Shown piece after piece: positions 8,440 through 17,628 of a DNA stretch of 64,000 bases. A program made the position numbers and the translations under genes. This DNA is from Paenibacillus sophorae. GTDB lineage: Bacteria > Bacillota > Bacilli > Paenibacillales > Paenibacillaceae. The notes beneath the pieces are model-generated. The model was not told where the DNA came from. It did not search any database and worked only from the letters and a program-made list of their open reading frames with translations. Numbering within the stretch: position 1 is the stretch's first letter; each line of letters starts with the position of its first letter. The stretch is from positions 5,518,001-5,582,000 of the forward strand of contig NZ_CP076607.1 in assembly GCF_018966525.1 (NCBI RefSeq), read 5' to 3'.

Positions 8440-9753
8440 TTACTTCGCCATCTTCTGGTCGATCAGATCCAGCGCTTGTTCCGGTTTGTAAATGCCATTG
8501 ATTACGCCGTAAATACTGTCGTTAAGCTGATTGCCCACCGCTTCGCTGACCACCAAGTCGGGTTGAGCCCTTGGCCGTTCCCACCCCGGCTCATTCAGCT
8601 TATTGATCACTTCCGCGTATACCGGATATTTCTCCTTGTCCACAGTTCCCGTATATTTCACGACCGGCGGCGCCTCGTTCTCGGCCATCACCGCTGCACC
8701 TTCCTGACTGTAAAAGAAAGCGAAAAACTTCTGAACCGCGTCATACTTGGCCGGGTCATCCTTCACTTTCGCGCTTGCAACCAGCGGAGCCGCAGCGACA
8801 GCCATGGCAATCTTCTGGTTGCCGACGCCGTCGGAGAAGGTAGGGCCCCAGGAGAAGCCTGCCGTCTTGGCGATCGGACTGCCTTCAATCTTCTTTGTCT
8901 CCCACACACCGGCATCCAGCATGGCGGCCTTGCCGCCGGTAAACATTTCGACCGCCTGGAAGTAGGACAGCGTCGAGACATTTTCCGGGAAAGCCCCGTT
9001 CACCCGAAGCTCGTCAATCTTGTTGAACAGCTTCAAAAAGTCGGGATTGTTAAACTTCTCTTTACCGCTCTCAATGTCGGCTATCTTGTCAAAGAATCCA
9101 TAACGGGTCAGCATGCCGAGGAAAGCCCATGTGCTGAACGTATCCTTCGAGCCCTTCGCAATGGTAACGACGTTGTTCGCTTTGAACACTTTTGCCGCCG
9201 CCAGCAGCTCCTCATATGTTTCCGGCACTTTGACTTTGTATTGATCGAACAACGCCTTGTTGTACCATAATCCGGTCACGAGCGCCTGGTAAGGCAGCCC
9301 GAACTGCTTGCCCCCATCCTGGTAATCGCTTACCATTTGGGAATCAATGCCTGCAGTAATCTCAGGATTGCTCTTCAGGAAATCGCTCAAATCCAGCAGC
9401 AATCCTGCCTGATTCATTTCCTTGGCCGGAGCCGGCAGCATCCAGAAAATGTCCGGGAGATTACCCGACTGGGACATCATTTTCATTTTCTTGACATGCT
9501 CCTGGGTTTCCGCTCCCGTAAGATCGATCTTGATATCAGGGTATTTCTCCTGGAACTTTTGAATAATGCCATACATATAAGGCTCTTGTTCCTTGACATT
9601 GGCTACGTGCATGGCGATCGATAAAGTGACCGGACCCACCTCGGATGAAGCGTTTTCATTTTTAGGGGTGGAATTGCTGCCGCAGGCCGCCAAACTGAGA
9701 ATCAACAAACATGCCATCAGAATAATCGAAAATCTGTTCTTCATGGTTTGCAT
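8440..9753 (-). CDS. Sugar ABC transporter solute-binding lipoprotein (CUT1)
   Basis: About 437 residues. The N-terminus has a lipoprotein signal: KNR, a hydrophobic stretch, then the lipobox LAAC followed by GSNST. The mature protein has the layout of family 1 extracellular solute-binding proteins (GIIQKFQEKYPDIKIDLTG; GLWYNKALFDQYKVKVP; GKAAMLDAGVWE). It captures the oligosaccharide outside the membrane and hands it to the two permeases downstream. The start used, at 9751-9753, is 5 bases after the GAGG of a G-rich ribosome binding site; an ATG 9 bases later is an alternative. First gene of the leftward operon, divergent from the AraC regulator. Confidence 0.93.
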   Translation of the reverse strand: MQTMKNRFSIILMACLLILSLAACGSNSTPKNENASSEVGPVTLSIAMHVANVKEQEPYMYGIIQKFQEKYPDIKIDLTGAETQEHVKKMKMMSQSGNLPDIFWMLPAPAKEMNQAGLLLDLSDFLKSNPEITAGIDSQMVSDYQDGGKQFGLPYQALVTGLWYNKALFDQYKVKVPETYEELLAAAKVFKANNVVTIAKGSKDTFSTWAFLGMLTRYGFFDKIADIESGKEKFNNPDFLKLFNKIDELRVNGAFPENVSTLSYFQAVEMFTGGKAAMLDAGVWETKKIEGSPIAKTAGFSWGPTFSDGVGNQKIAMAVAAAPLVASAKVKDDPAKYDAVQKFFAFFYSQEGAAVMAENEAPPVVKYTGTVDKEKYPVYAEVINKLNEPGWERPRAQPDLVVSEAVGNQLNDSIYGVINGIYKPEQALDLIDQKMAK

Positions 9754-9916
9754 GTCCCCCTCTGTATCGTTATTCTTCAAGATGGCAAATATTGCTTCTG
9801 CCTTTGAAGTACATCTTTATCGTAACCCTATTTTTAGGCTGAGTATTTAGCATAGCTTATTTTTTATTTATCATTTATTGCTTTTGTGATACGCTTTCAT
9901 AAAAGGAGAAGGGGGC
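9754..9916. promoter_or_regulatory. Divergent promoter region, sugar operon and AraC regulator
   Basis: 163 bases separate the two divergent genes, AT-rich in the middle. Both promoters and the regulator's operators are expected here. TGATACGCTTTCA at 9885-9897 resembles a catabolite-repression (cre) site but is one base short of the consensus, so I mark it only as a candidate. Confidence 0.45.
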
Positions 9917-10795
9917 TTGGTTTTCATGATTCTGCACCAAATTTCGCCTTACATCCGTGTAGCGATGGATAATATTGTGGAAGGTTCCTGGGTTATAAAA
10001 GAGAGGCAATTATTCGATTATGAGCTGCTGTACATTATGGAGGGCAAGGTGATCGTGACGATCGAGGATGCGGTCTATGAAGGCGTTCGGGGCGACATTT
10101 TTCTGTTCCGTCCGAAGCAACGGCATAAAATCAAGAAGGTCGGGAAGCAGCGCCTCCGCCAGCCCCATATCCATTTCGACTTCTTCTATACGGAGGACAG
10201 CGAGAAGGTGAAAGTGTCATTCCGGCCGATTGAAGAAATCGAACCGGAGGAATTGGCTTATTTCCGCCCTGATATTATCGATGAAATGCCCGTTCCCTTA
10301 TCCAGCCACCTGCGGCTGAAGAATCCCGTGTTTATTGAAAAAATGCTGCTGGACATCATCTACGAATACGAAACGAAAATGCCGTACTACGAGTTCAAGG
10401 TCAAAGGCTTATTCATTCAGCTCTGGACTCAACTGCTGCGCGAAAATTACTGGAGCCTCAATTCCCATGTCGAGACCAATATGCACGCCCTGATGCACAT
10501 TAAACAATATCTAATGCACAATACGAACCGTAAAGTCAGCCTGGATGAAATCGCAAGGATGTCCGGAATCAGCAAGCACTATCTGGTCCGCCTTTTTCAG
10601 CAGGCCTTCGGCATGAGTCCCATCCAATATCATCAGCTCATGCGCGCGCATGCGGCCAGGCATATGATCCAGTTCACCGCCGACCCGCTGACCATCATCG
10701 CCGAGAACTTGGGGTTCTCCAGCATTCACGCGTTCAGCCGATTTTTCAAAACGGTCGAAGGCAAGAGCCCTTCTTATTACCGCCGTAAGGGTTAA
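9917..10795 (+). CDS. AraC family transcriptional regulator
   Basis: 292 residues. The N-terminal part (about 1-110) is a cupin-like ligand-binding domain (ELLYIMEGKVIVTIEDAVYE). The C-terminal 100 residues carry two helix-turn-helix motifs: KVSLDEIARMSGISKHYLVR and PLTIIAENLGFSSIHAFSRF. TTG at 9917 is the chosen start, 8 bases after AGGAG; the ATG at 9926 is too far from it. Divergent from the sugar operon, so it most likely activates that operon when the sugar is present. Confidence 0.9.
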   Translation: MVFMILHQISPYIRVAMDNIVEGSWVIKERQLFDYELLYIMEGKVIVTIEDAVYEGVRGDIFLFRPKQRHKIKKVGKQRLRQPHIHFDFFYTEDSEKVKVSFRPIEEIEPEELAYFRPDIIDEMPVPLSSHLRLKNPVFIEKMLLDIIYEYETKMPYYEFKVKGLFIQLWTQLLRENYWSLNSHVETNMHALMHIKQYLMHNTNRKVSLDEIARMSGISKHYLVRLFQQAFGMSPIQYHQLMRAHAARHMIQFTADPLTIIAENLGFSSIHAFSRFFKTVEGKSPSYYRRKG

Positions 10796-10951
10796 TACTA
10801 TTTTCGCTCCGTAAGCGCTTCCTCCGAATCATCGGCGCGCCCTCTTTTATATTGCTAGTAAAAAAACAATTGATAAGGTAGTCCATTTTTCCCAGGTTAT
10901 GATAATATGGTCTTAGGTCTTAAATCACATACAAGGGGGGGAGAATTAAGA

Positions 10952-11302
10952 TTGAGAGTCGCTACAGGACTGCTGTTAGCATTATGGCTTCTGTTTATGG
11001 GATTTAAGTTTTGGACGACACAGCCTATGGACTACGATGGAGAAATCATGCGTATGTTAAGCGGGATTTTACTATTCATCCAGCTTATTGCATGGGTCTT
11101 CATCTTCACCATGCCGTTGACAACTTTTGTAATTCTGTTTATAGCTGAAGTCATTGCGATAGTGCTGGCATTTGGCCTTGACTTAAGTTATATTTTGTTT
11201 GCCGTTATTAACTTGATATTTATGTTTATGAGCTTTGCAGGACATAGAGAGTTGGTCAAAAGAAAAGCAGCAGCCAAGAAAAAAAGTGCGAAAACTACAT
11301 AG
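10952..11302 (+). CDS. Small four-helix membrane protein, unknown function
   Basis: 116 residues, almost all hydrophobic: segments at about 4-20, 37-55, 58-77 and 80-98, then a Lys-rich cytoplasmic tail (KRKAAAKKKSAK). The start is TTG at 10952, 8 bases after GGGGGAG; an upstream ATG at 10907 lacks a ribosome binding site. I do not recognise the family. It stands alone, with a terminator right after it. Confidence 0.55.
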   Translation: MRVATGLLLALWLLFMGFKFWTTQPMDYDGEIMRMLSGILLFIQLIAWVFIFTMPLTTFVILFIAEVIAIVLAFGLDLSYILFAVINLIFMFMSFAGHRELVKRKAAAKKKSAKTT

Positions 11303-11307
11303 GTTAG

Positions 11308-11347
11308 ACCAAAAGAGTATGCTTGAAGTGAGTGTACTCTTTTTTTA
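11308..11347 (+). terminator. Terminator after the small membrane protein
   Basis: AAGAGTA pairs with TACTCTT around a 13-15 base loop and ends in a run of T. Confidence 0.75.
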
Positions 11348-11387
11348 TCAATCCGCCCGAAATTAAAGACCATCTTTCTTTTATATA

Positions 11388-11434
11388 AAAGGAGGCGGTG
11401 TTCAGCAGCGTAACTGCTTGGAACACGGCCTCTA
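11388..11434 (-). terminator. Terminator of the Lpl-type ABC operon
   Basis: On the minus strand GAGGCCGTGTTC pairs with GAACACCGCCTC, followed by TTTT. It lies just after the stop of the solute-binding protein gene at 11446. Confidence 0.75.
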
Positions 11435-11445
11435 CCGTCTATTTA

Positions 11446-13062
11446 TTATTTTTTCGTTGCTCTATCATAACCATCCTGTTTAATCTTCAGCCATTCATCC
11501 AAGCCGAGGCGTTTCAGCTCTTTCTGATAATCTCCCCACTGCTCATTCACTTTGCCGTTCTGGTACCATTCGGTGCGCATTCTGAGGACATAGGCGAACA
11601 GATCGGCTTCAATCGTCGTGAGGCGGTCCAGCTCTTCAATCGAGTTGAATACGCTTGGCATTACGTTATCCTCTTTCATGTGCGGAGCCATGATGTTCTT
11701 GATGATCTCCATTCTGCCTTTGGCATCATCCGGCACGGTCGTGTATTTGCCATAGTAGGAGTTAAGAACAGCCAGCGGTCCGCCGATGCTTGTTTTCTCA
11801 CGAAGCTCAACGGGAGCTGCGCCTTCGAGCGGCAGATGCTTCAGCATGCCTTTGGCTTCATCAAATTCAAAGATATTCTGCTGCGTGGTGTCCCCGTAGG
11901 TTCCCCAGTTGTCCTGTACGGACTGAATCGGATCATACAGCTGATCGACCCATTTTGCAGTCGCTTCCAGGTTTTTATTCGCGCTTGTAACAACCATTTT
12001 ACCGCGGCCAAGGCCAAGACCATTGGTACGGGCTACGTTAATTTGACCATCGGGACCTGCGAGCGGCGGCAATACTTGATAAGAATCGTTTGCTCCGGAG
12101 ATATTGGCTTTGTCCCAGGAGAAGTACAGACCGTATCTTTGCGCCTTCCCTTTGGCAAGGTAAGTACTCCAGTCCTGTGTATACGCTTCCACATCAATCA
12201 GGCCTTCTTTATAAAGCTCATTGATATAGGATACAGCGTTTTTATAGCCTTCATCCGCTGGCGCAAAGATCACTTTGCCATCATTGCTTACGACCGCATG
12301 GTCAGGGTTCTCACCCTCTCCGAAAGCGGCAAAGAGGTAAGTCAGATCTTCCGCACCCGGCTTGTTAATAAAGGACAACGGAATTTCATCCGCCTGACCG
12401 TTGCCATTCGGATCTTGTGTCTTGAACGCGATCAGCACTTTCTTCAGTTCTTCCGTTGTTGTCGGCATTTTCAGCCCAAGCTTCTTGAGCCAATCCACAT
12501 TGATCCAAGCCATGCTGTCTACAGCCTGAATTCGTTCTTTTCCTTCACCCAGCTCTTCAATCCATGGAAATCCATAAATGTTGCCGTCCGGCGCCGTAAT
12601 CATGGCCTTGTATTCAGGGGCTTCTTCCAGCACTTTTTTTAAGTTCGGCATATACTTGTCGATCAGATCATTCAGCGGAATGAGGGTGCCGTTTTTAGCG
12701 AGCTTGAGCAGCTCATAGTCGCTGTAGTCCGCATTGAAAATAGCATCGGGAAGACTGCCGCTTGCGACCGCCAGGTTTCTTTTTTCCACAAACACGTCTT
12801 TGGTGAAGTTTTTCCAATTAATATGCACATTCGTTTTTTCTTCGAGACGTTTATTGATCAGCTTTTCATTGGGATCTGCTGGCGCCAGCGGTGAGCTTTG
12901 CGTTATAAAATTCAGAGTTATTTTACCGTTTGGATCTTGTTTATCACTAGCCGCATTCCCTCCTCCTCCTCCGCTACTGCAAGCAGTAAGGATTACAAGA
13001 GAAGCAAGTACAGTGGCGGAAGCTGCTTTTGCTAAAACTTTTGATTTTTTTAGTCTTTTCAT
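11446..13062 (-). CDS. Lpl/Ytc-type extracellular solute-binding lipoprotein
   Basis: 538 residues with a lipoprotein signal ending in LVILTACSS, followed by a Gly-rich linker (GGGGG). The length and the segments NKRLEEKTNVHINWKNF and MAWINVDWLKKLGLKMP fit the long solute-binding proteins that accompany LplB/LplC permeases in Paenibacillus, where many such systems import plant or microbial oligosaccharides. It is the third gene of the leftward operon, which contains no ATPase, hydrolase or regulator. The substrate cannot be deduced. GGAGG precedes the ATG. Confidence 0.9.
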   Translation of the reverse strand: MKRLKKSKVLAKAASATVLASLVILTACSSGGGGGNAASDKQDPNGKITLNFITQSSPLAPADPNEKLINKRLEEKTNVHINWKNFTKDVFVEKRNLAVASGSLPDAIFNADYSDYELLKLAKNGTLIPLNDLIDKYMPNLKKVLEEAPEYKAMITAPDGNIYGFPWIEELGEGKERIQAVDSMAWINVDWLKKLGLKMPTTTEELKKVLIAFKTQDPNGNGQADEIPLSFINKPGAEDLTYLFAAFGEGENPDHAVVSNDGKVIFAPADEGYKNAVSYINELYKEGLIDVEAYTQDWSTYLAKGKAQRYGLYFSWDKANISGANDSYQVLPPLAGPDGQINVARTNGLGLGRGKMVVTSANKNLEATAKWVDQLYDPIQSVQDNWGTYGDTTQQNIFEFDEAKGMLKHLPLEGAAPVELREKTSIGGPLAVLNSYYGKYTTVPDDAKGRMEIIKNIMAPHMKEDNVMPSVFNSIEELDRLTTIEADLFAYVLRMRTEWYQNGKVNEQWGDYQKELKRLGLDEWLKIKQDGYDRATKK

Positions 13063-13121
13063 AGGATATGACCTCCAAATTAGGATGAATGAAAATATTC
13101 CATCTATGTGCAGCTCGTTTC

Positions 13122-14003
13122 CTATTTAAGGGAACCGACCATGACACCCTTTTCAAAATACTTTTGAAAGAACGGATACATCACAAGGAGAGGCAAGCTG
13201 GACACAACAATCGCGGCATACTTGATGATTTCAGACAATTTTTTCATTTCCGCCATGGCGAGCTGATCACTGATCATGCTTGGATCGACCTGATTCTGAA
13301 TCAGGATGGAACGAAGAACAAGCTGCAGCGGATGAAGGCTCGGATTATCCAAATAGATCATGGCATCAAAGTAGGAATTCCACTGGCCAACAAAGGCATA
13401 AAGAGCAAGTACGAAGATAATGGGTTTAGAGAGCGGCAATACAATGCTGAGGAATATCTTCATCTCCGACGCCCCGTCCACATTGGCGGCTTCCCTCAGT
13501 TCTTTGGGCACTCCTTTAAAGAAGGTTCTGGACAAAATAATGTTCCATACGTTGACTGCCCCGGGAATGATCACGGCCCAAACCGTATTTAGAAGACCCA
13601 GATTCTTGACCAGCAGGTAAGTTGGAACAAGTCCTCCTCCAAAGAACATCGTAATGAGGAACAATGTCATAAATAAACTTCTTCCCTTTAGCCTGTCATC
13701 AGACAAGGCATATCCTGCGCAAATAGAGACCATAACGGTAAGGATAGCAAATGAAGCAGCGTAAAATACAGCGTTTCCAAAACCTCGTATCATGGCTGGA
13801 TTAGTAAGAATCTTCTTGTATCCCTCCAACGACCAATCCGAGATGTTGAACGATAACCCTTGGCTGAGCAGCACCGAAGGATCCATGAAGGATGCAATGA
13901 CGACATAAATGAGCGGAAGAACCACCATCAGTACGGCCAAAATTAAAAAGGTGGAGTTCAGCATGAGAATAACGCGGTCCAGCCGGGAATGTTTGATGAA
14001 CAT
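13122..14003 (-). CDS. LplC/YtcP-type ABC transporter permease
   Basis: 293 residues with six membrane segments. The EAA loop is LREAANVDGASEMKIFLSIV at about 184-203, and the C-terminus (YPFFQKYFEKGVMVGSLK) is characteristic of this permease group. The ATG follows AAAGGAG. It is the middle gene of the operon and forms the translocation channel with the upstream LplB-type permease. Confidence 0.93.
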   Translation of the reverse strand: MFIKHSRLDRVILMLNSTFLILAVLMVVLPLIYVVIASFMDPSVLLSQGLSFNISDWSLEGYKKILTNPAMIRGFGNAVFYAASFAILTVMVSICAGYALSDDRLKGRSLFMTLFLITMFFGGGLVPTYLLVKNLGLLNTVWAVIIPGAVNVWNIILSRTFFKGVPKELREAANVDGASEMKIFLSIVLPLSKPIIFVLALYAFVGQWNSYFDAMIYLDNPSLHPLQLVLRSILIQNQVDPSMISDQLAMAEMKKLSEIIKYAAIVVSSLPLLVMYPFFQKYFEKGVMVGSLK

Positions 14004-14020
14004 GACTTGTGACTCCTTTC

Positions 14021-14977
14021 TTAGTAAAGACCTTCACCCTCATTTAGTTTCTTCACAATGAAGTTAACTGTGACGAGCAAGATGACATTGATGACCGAGT
14101 TAAACAACCCCACTGCTGATGAGTATGCATAGTCGCCGGCCTGTAAACCGATCTTGTAAACGTAAGTCGGAATAATCTCTGCTGTCGGCAAGTTCGTTGC
14201 CGTTTGCATTAAGTAAGCCTTTTCAAAACCAATCGACATGATGTTGCCCGCTGCAAGGATAAATACAATGGCCATAATCGGACGAATGGTTGGAAGATCA
14301 ATATGACGGATTCTTTGAAGAAGATTAGCGCCATCCAGATTTGCCGCATTGTGCAGCTCGGGATCAACGTTGGCAAGAGCGGCCACATAGATAATAGATG
14401 CCCATCCCGCCCCTGTCCAAATATCCGAAAGAATATAGATCCACCGGAAGTACTCCGGACGAGACATGAACATAATCGGTTCATCGGTAAACAAGTTAAA
14501 CAGCTGGTTGATTGGTCCTGTTGGGGACAAGAAGATGAACAGCATCCCAACCACGACGACGACGGAAATAAAGTTAGGGGCGTACAACAATAATTGGATG
14601 TTCTTTTTGACTCCAGCCCTGCGCACCTGATTCAACATCAAGGCCAGCAGGATGGGAACGGGGAAGCCCAAAATCAAACCAAAAAGACTTAATTTAAGCG
14701 TATTCATAAATATAACTGTAAAATTAGGGGAAGATAGGAATTTCTCAAAGTTATAAAAGCCTACCCATTCACTTCCCATAATTCCTTTGATCGGGCTGAA
14801 ATCTTTAAAGGCAATAATTGCACCATACATAGGACCGTATTTAAAAATAAGGGTCAGGATCACAGCTGGTGCGAGCATTAAATAAAGAAAATAATGCTTC
14901 TTCAAATATTCAAACGTGGAGCTCTTTTGTCTTATCACCGTTTTTTTTCTGTAATCCACTTCTACTGAGTTCTGCAT
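14021..14977 (-). CDS. LplB/YtePQ-type ABC transporter permease
   Basis: 318 residues, six membrane segments after a Lys/Arg-rich N-terminus. The segment KYGPMYGAIIAFKDFSPIKG is typical for LplB-type permeases, and the EAA loop reads LHNAANLDGANLLQRIRHID. The start at 14977 is 8 bases after GGAGG; a further upstream ATG overlaps that ribosome binding site. First gene of the leftward operon; an unlinked MsmX-like ATPase is expected to drive it. Confidence 0.93.
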   Translation of the reverse strand: MQNSVEVDYRKKTVIRQKSSTFEYLKKHYFLYLMLAPAVILTLIFKYGPMYGAIIAFKDFSPIKGIMGSEWVGFYNFEKFLSSPNFTVIFMNTLKLSLFGLILGFPVPILLALMLNQVRRAGVKKNIQLLLYAPNFISVVVVVGMLFIFLSPTGPINQLFNLFTDEPIMFMSRPEYFRWIYILSDIWTGAGWASIIYVAALANVDPELHNAANLDGANLLQRIRHIDLPTIRPIMAIVFILAAGNIMSIGFEKAYLMQTATNLPTAEIIPTYVYKIGLQAGDYAYSSAVGLFNSVINVILLVTVNFIVKKLNEGEGLY

Positions 14978-15478
14978 TGCCTTTACCTCCATTCTTGTAC
15001 ATTTTTATATTTCGATGCAGCAAGAGAACAAATTAAAGGGCTTACATTTACACTTATTTCCTTTCGCATTTACAATTTATCAAAGACTTCACCGTGCGTC
15101 AATACATTTTGTAAAAAATAAATTGTTCATTTGACAATTAAGATGTTTATAAAAAAGCATGAATAATTTTGTTAAATCACAAAAAAATCTACTAATTATA
15201 TAGAATAATCTATTTATCTACCTTAAAACATCTAAAATTATCAGAAATAAATATAGAATTATTGCGCAATAAAAGTAAGATAAATGTAAACTAAATTGTG
15301 CATTTGTAAAATCATTATGCAAAGTCCTAAAAATCAAGGATTCCTTGATTATCAGGACTGGCTTTATCAGTGTGCCAAACGATATTGCAAATCGGTGCCA
15401 ATCTAAATTACAATTCACAGGCGGGTGTGATTTATATGACCTTAAAGAAGAGTTCGATCCGAGAAAAGGAGTTTGAGA
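14978..15478. other. AT-rich intergenic region between divergent Lpl operon and cueP
   Basis: About 500 bases without a supported gene. It should hold the Lpl promoter (minus) and the cueP promoter (plus). A two-part palindrome lies at 15323-15359 (AGTCCT, ATCAAGGA, TCCTTGAT, AGGACT); the last part before cueP carries one arm of the repeat that also follows cueP (15395-15440). Confidence 0.5.
15395..15440. repeat. Imperfect direct repeat, copy upstream of cueP
   Basis: Shares AATCTAAA, TACAA, TCACA and CGGGTGTGA in order with 16041-16085. TCACA...TGTGA is itself an inverted repeat, so it could be an operator. Confidence 0.5.
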
Positions 15479-16015
15479 ATGAGAAAGAAGATTTTTATAG
15501 CTGCGGCTTTGATTGCTGTCGTATTGGGAGCATACATCATCGCTGGCGGGGACAAAACACAGGAGACTGTAAAACAGACAGCCCCTGACATCAAACAATT
15601 GGTAAATAACTACAGTTCAGGGAAGCTTAACGCTAAATCTGCATCGATTACATCGGATGAACTTACCGTGACTGCAGACAACAATGACAAAACGACCTAC
15701 AGCCTGCCCAAGAACGAATTTTTCGTTTCTATTGCTCCATATGTGAATAAGACGCATCCTTGTGCCACTCACAGCTTGACGGGCTGCCAGGGAGAAATGG
15801 CGAATGAGAAATTCAACGTAACCATAACGGATCGGGACGGCAAGGTCGTAATTAAAGATGAACTCCAATCTTTCGACAATGGCTTTATCGATTTTTGGCT
15901 CCCGCGCGACCAAACCTTCCACGTAACAATTGAGCATGGCGGCAAAAGCAGCGAATCAGAAATCTCTACTTTTGAAGACGATAATACCTGTATTTCCACC
16001 ATGCAATTGACTTAA
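15479..16015 (+). CDS. cueP: CueP family copper-binding protein
   Basis: 178 residues. The N-terminus RKKIFIAAALIAVVLGAYI is a signal peptide or signal-anchor, so the protein lies outside the membrane. The family signature is clear: PYVNKTHPCATHSLTGCQGE at about 96-115, with two Cys and two His; a third Cys (DDNTCIS) lies near the C-terminus. CueP of Salmonella is a periplasmic copper protein; Gram-positive homologues are thought to hold copper at the cell surface. The ATG at 15479 is 7-8 bases after AAAAGGAG. It stands alone and is bracketed by imperfect repeats that may be metal-responsive operators. Confidence 0.9.
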   Translation: MRKKIFIAAALIAVVLGAYIIAGGDKTQETVKQTAPDIKQLVNNYSSGKLNAKSASITSDELTVTADNNDKTTYSLPKNEFFVSIAPYVNKTHPCATHSLTGCQGEMANEKFNVTITDRDGKVVIKDELQSFDNGFIDFWLPRDQTFHVTIEHGGKSSESEISTFEDDNTCISTMQLT

Positions 16016-16040
16016 TGATTACAAAATACGTTCCAAACTA

Positions 16041-16085
16041 GTGTAAATCTAAACTACAACTCACACGGGTGTGAGTATATTCACG
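16041..16085. repeat. Imperfect direct repeat, copy downstream of cueP
   Basis: Second copy of the 45-base repeat. Its core CTCACACGGGTGTGAG is a near-perfect palindrome and lies between the cueP stop and the convergent methyltransferase stop. Confidence 0.5.
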
Positions 16086-16877
16086 CTAGATCCCCCGCTG
16101 CCGCATCGCCTCAAACAATAAAATCGTCGCCGCCATCGCCGCGTTCAGCGATTCGGCCCGGCCCTTCATCGGGATGATGATGCTCTTGTCCACCATCCGC
16201 GCCGTTTCCGGCGAGATGCCCCGGCCCTCGCTGCCGATCAGCAGCCACTGGCTGCCGCTGCGGAAATCGTGGCTGTAGCAGGAGTCCACGCCTTGCAGCG
16301 AGGTGCTGATGAGCATTACGCCGCGCTGCCGGGCCTCCGGCAGAATCTCCGCCAGATCGCCTTCCACAACGGGCAGATGGAACATTGAGCCCATGGTGGA
16401 ACGGATGGTCTTCGGATTGTACAGATCGGCGCAGCCGTTGCCCAGAATGACTCCGTCCGCTCCCGCCGCGTCCGCGCTGCGGATAATGGTGCCGACATTG
16501 CCAGGGTCCTGCACGCCGTCCAGCACAATAACGAGGCTGTCCGGCTTGTCCAGCGCCGCTGCAGCCCCATCCCGCTCTTTGCGGATGACTGCGAACACGG
16601 GCTGCGGCGTACTGGTGCTGCTGCATTTGGCAATCACCGCTGCAGAGACCGCGACGGTCTCCATGCCTGGAACAGACTGAAGCAGACCACCAAGCTCCGC
16701 AGGCATTCCTTTATCGATATCGTAAGCCAGGATTTCGACATCCGCTTCCGCCAGCAGCGCTTCCTGGACAAGATGAACGCCCTCGACGATGTATTTTCCG
16801 CTCCTGTCGCGGTGTTTTTTCTCAAGTAATCCGGCCCACTCTTTAACCCGCGCATTTTGCGGAGACATAATTTCCAT
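16086..16877 (-). CDS. TrmH/SpoU family RNA 2'-O-methyltransferase
   Basis: 263 residues. An N-terminal substrate-binding domain (about 1-100) is followed by the SPOUT catalytic domain with its three motifs: LDGVQDPGNVGTIIRSADAA, then LLIGSEGRGI, then IPMKGRAESLNAAMAATILL. It methylates a ribose 2'-OH in rRNA or tRNA using S-adenosylmethionine; the exact nucleotide is unknown. The ATG at 16877 is 9 bases after AAAGG; a TTG three codons upstream is an alternative. Confidence 0.92.
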   Translation of the reverse strand: MEIMSPQNARVKEWAGLLEKKHRDRSGKYIVEGVHLVQEALLAEADVEILAYDIDKGMPAELGGLLQSVPGMETVAVSAAVIAKCSSTSTPQPVFAVIRKERDGAAAALDKPDSLVIVLDGVQDPGNVGTIIRSADAAGADGVILGNGCADLYNPKTIRSTMGSMFHLPVVEGDLAEILPEARQRGVMLISTSLQGVDSCYSHDFRSGSQWLLIGSEGRGISPETARMVDKSIIIPMKGRAESLNAAMAATILLFEAMRQRGI

Positions 16878-16906
16878 TGAATTCAACCTTTCAACTCCAT
16901 TGATTC

Positions 16907-17566
16907 TTATTGATAGGCCATTTCCAGCCGAGTTAGATTATCCTTGTGTCCTACAATGACCAGCACATCGCCGCTCATCAGCCTATCGTCCGCATTCGGG
17001 GTAATATTCATTTCATCCCCCCGGCGGATCGCCATTACGTTGCAGCCATATTTGGCGCGGATATCGAGTTCTTTGAGGTTCTTGCCGAGCATCGCTCCGG
17101 GCACCTTCATATCCAGAATACTGTAATCCGGCGACAGCTCGATATAGTCGAGAATATTCGGCGAGGCCAGATGATGTGCCACCCGCATCCCCATATCCCT
17201 TTCCGGATAAATAACCTTGTCGGCTCCGATCTTGCTCAGCACTTTACCGTGCAGTTCGCTCTTGGCCTTGACGAGAATGGCTGGCACGCCGAGATCCTTC
17301 AGAATGAGCGTGGTCAAAATACTGGATTGAATATCCTCGCCGATCGCTACCACGACAACGTCAAAATTGCGGACGCCCAGCGCGCGCAGCGCTTCCTCAT
17401 CCGTCGAATCCGCCGATACGGCATGCGTTACGATTGCGGAGATTTCCTGTACACGCTGCTCGTCCGAATCAATAGCCAGCACATCGTAGCCCATACCGCT
17501 GAGCGCCTTGGCGACGCTGGAACCGAACCGGCCCATTCCGATAATAGCGAATTGCTTTTTGGCCAT
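16907..17566 (-). CDS. KtrA/KtrC-type potassium uptake regulatory subunit
   Basis: 219 residues. The RCK-N domain begins with IIGMGRFGSSVAKALSGMG (nucleotide-binding glycine motif) and continues with DVLAIDSDEQRVQ; an RCK-C (TrkA-C) domain covers about 135-219. It is the cytoplasmic gating ring of a Ktr potassium transporter; the membrane partner KtrB/D is not next to it, as is usual for ktrC. It lies 29 bases before the RNA methyltransferase gene, so the two may be co-transcribed. In this group the C-domain often binds c-di-AMP. Confidence 0.92.
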   Translation of the reverse strand: MAKKQFAIIGMGRFGSSVAKALSGMGYDVLAIDSDEQRVQEISAIVTHAVSADSTDEEALRALGVRNFDVVVVAIGEDIQSSILTTLILKDLGVPAILVKAKSELHGKVLSKIGADKVIYPERDMGMRVAHHLASPNILDYIELSPDYSILDMKVPGAMLGKNLKELDIRAKYGCNVMAIRRGDEMNITPNADDRLMSGDVLVIVGHKDNLTRLEMAYQ

Positions 17567-17628
17567 CTGCTCTCCCCCCGTATGCAGTCGATTGTCTCAA
17601 AACAGTATAGCACAAGGCGAAATAAACT

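Noticed and set aside
9885..9897. Catabolite-repression (cre) site before the AraC gene
   Set aside because: TGATACGCTTTCA lacks one base of the consensus spacing, so I kept it only as a comment in the promoter entry.
17567..17628. c-di-AMP (ydaO) riboswitch before the KtrA/C gene
   Set aside because: Only about 60-130 bases separate it from sspI and none of the conserved riboswitch elements could be seen.
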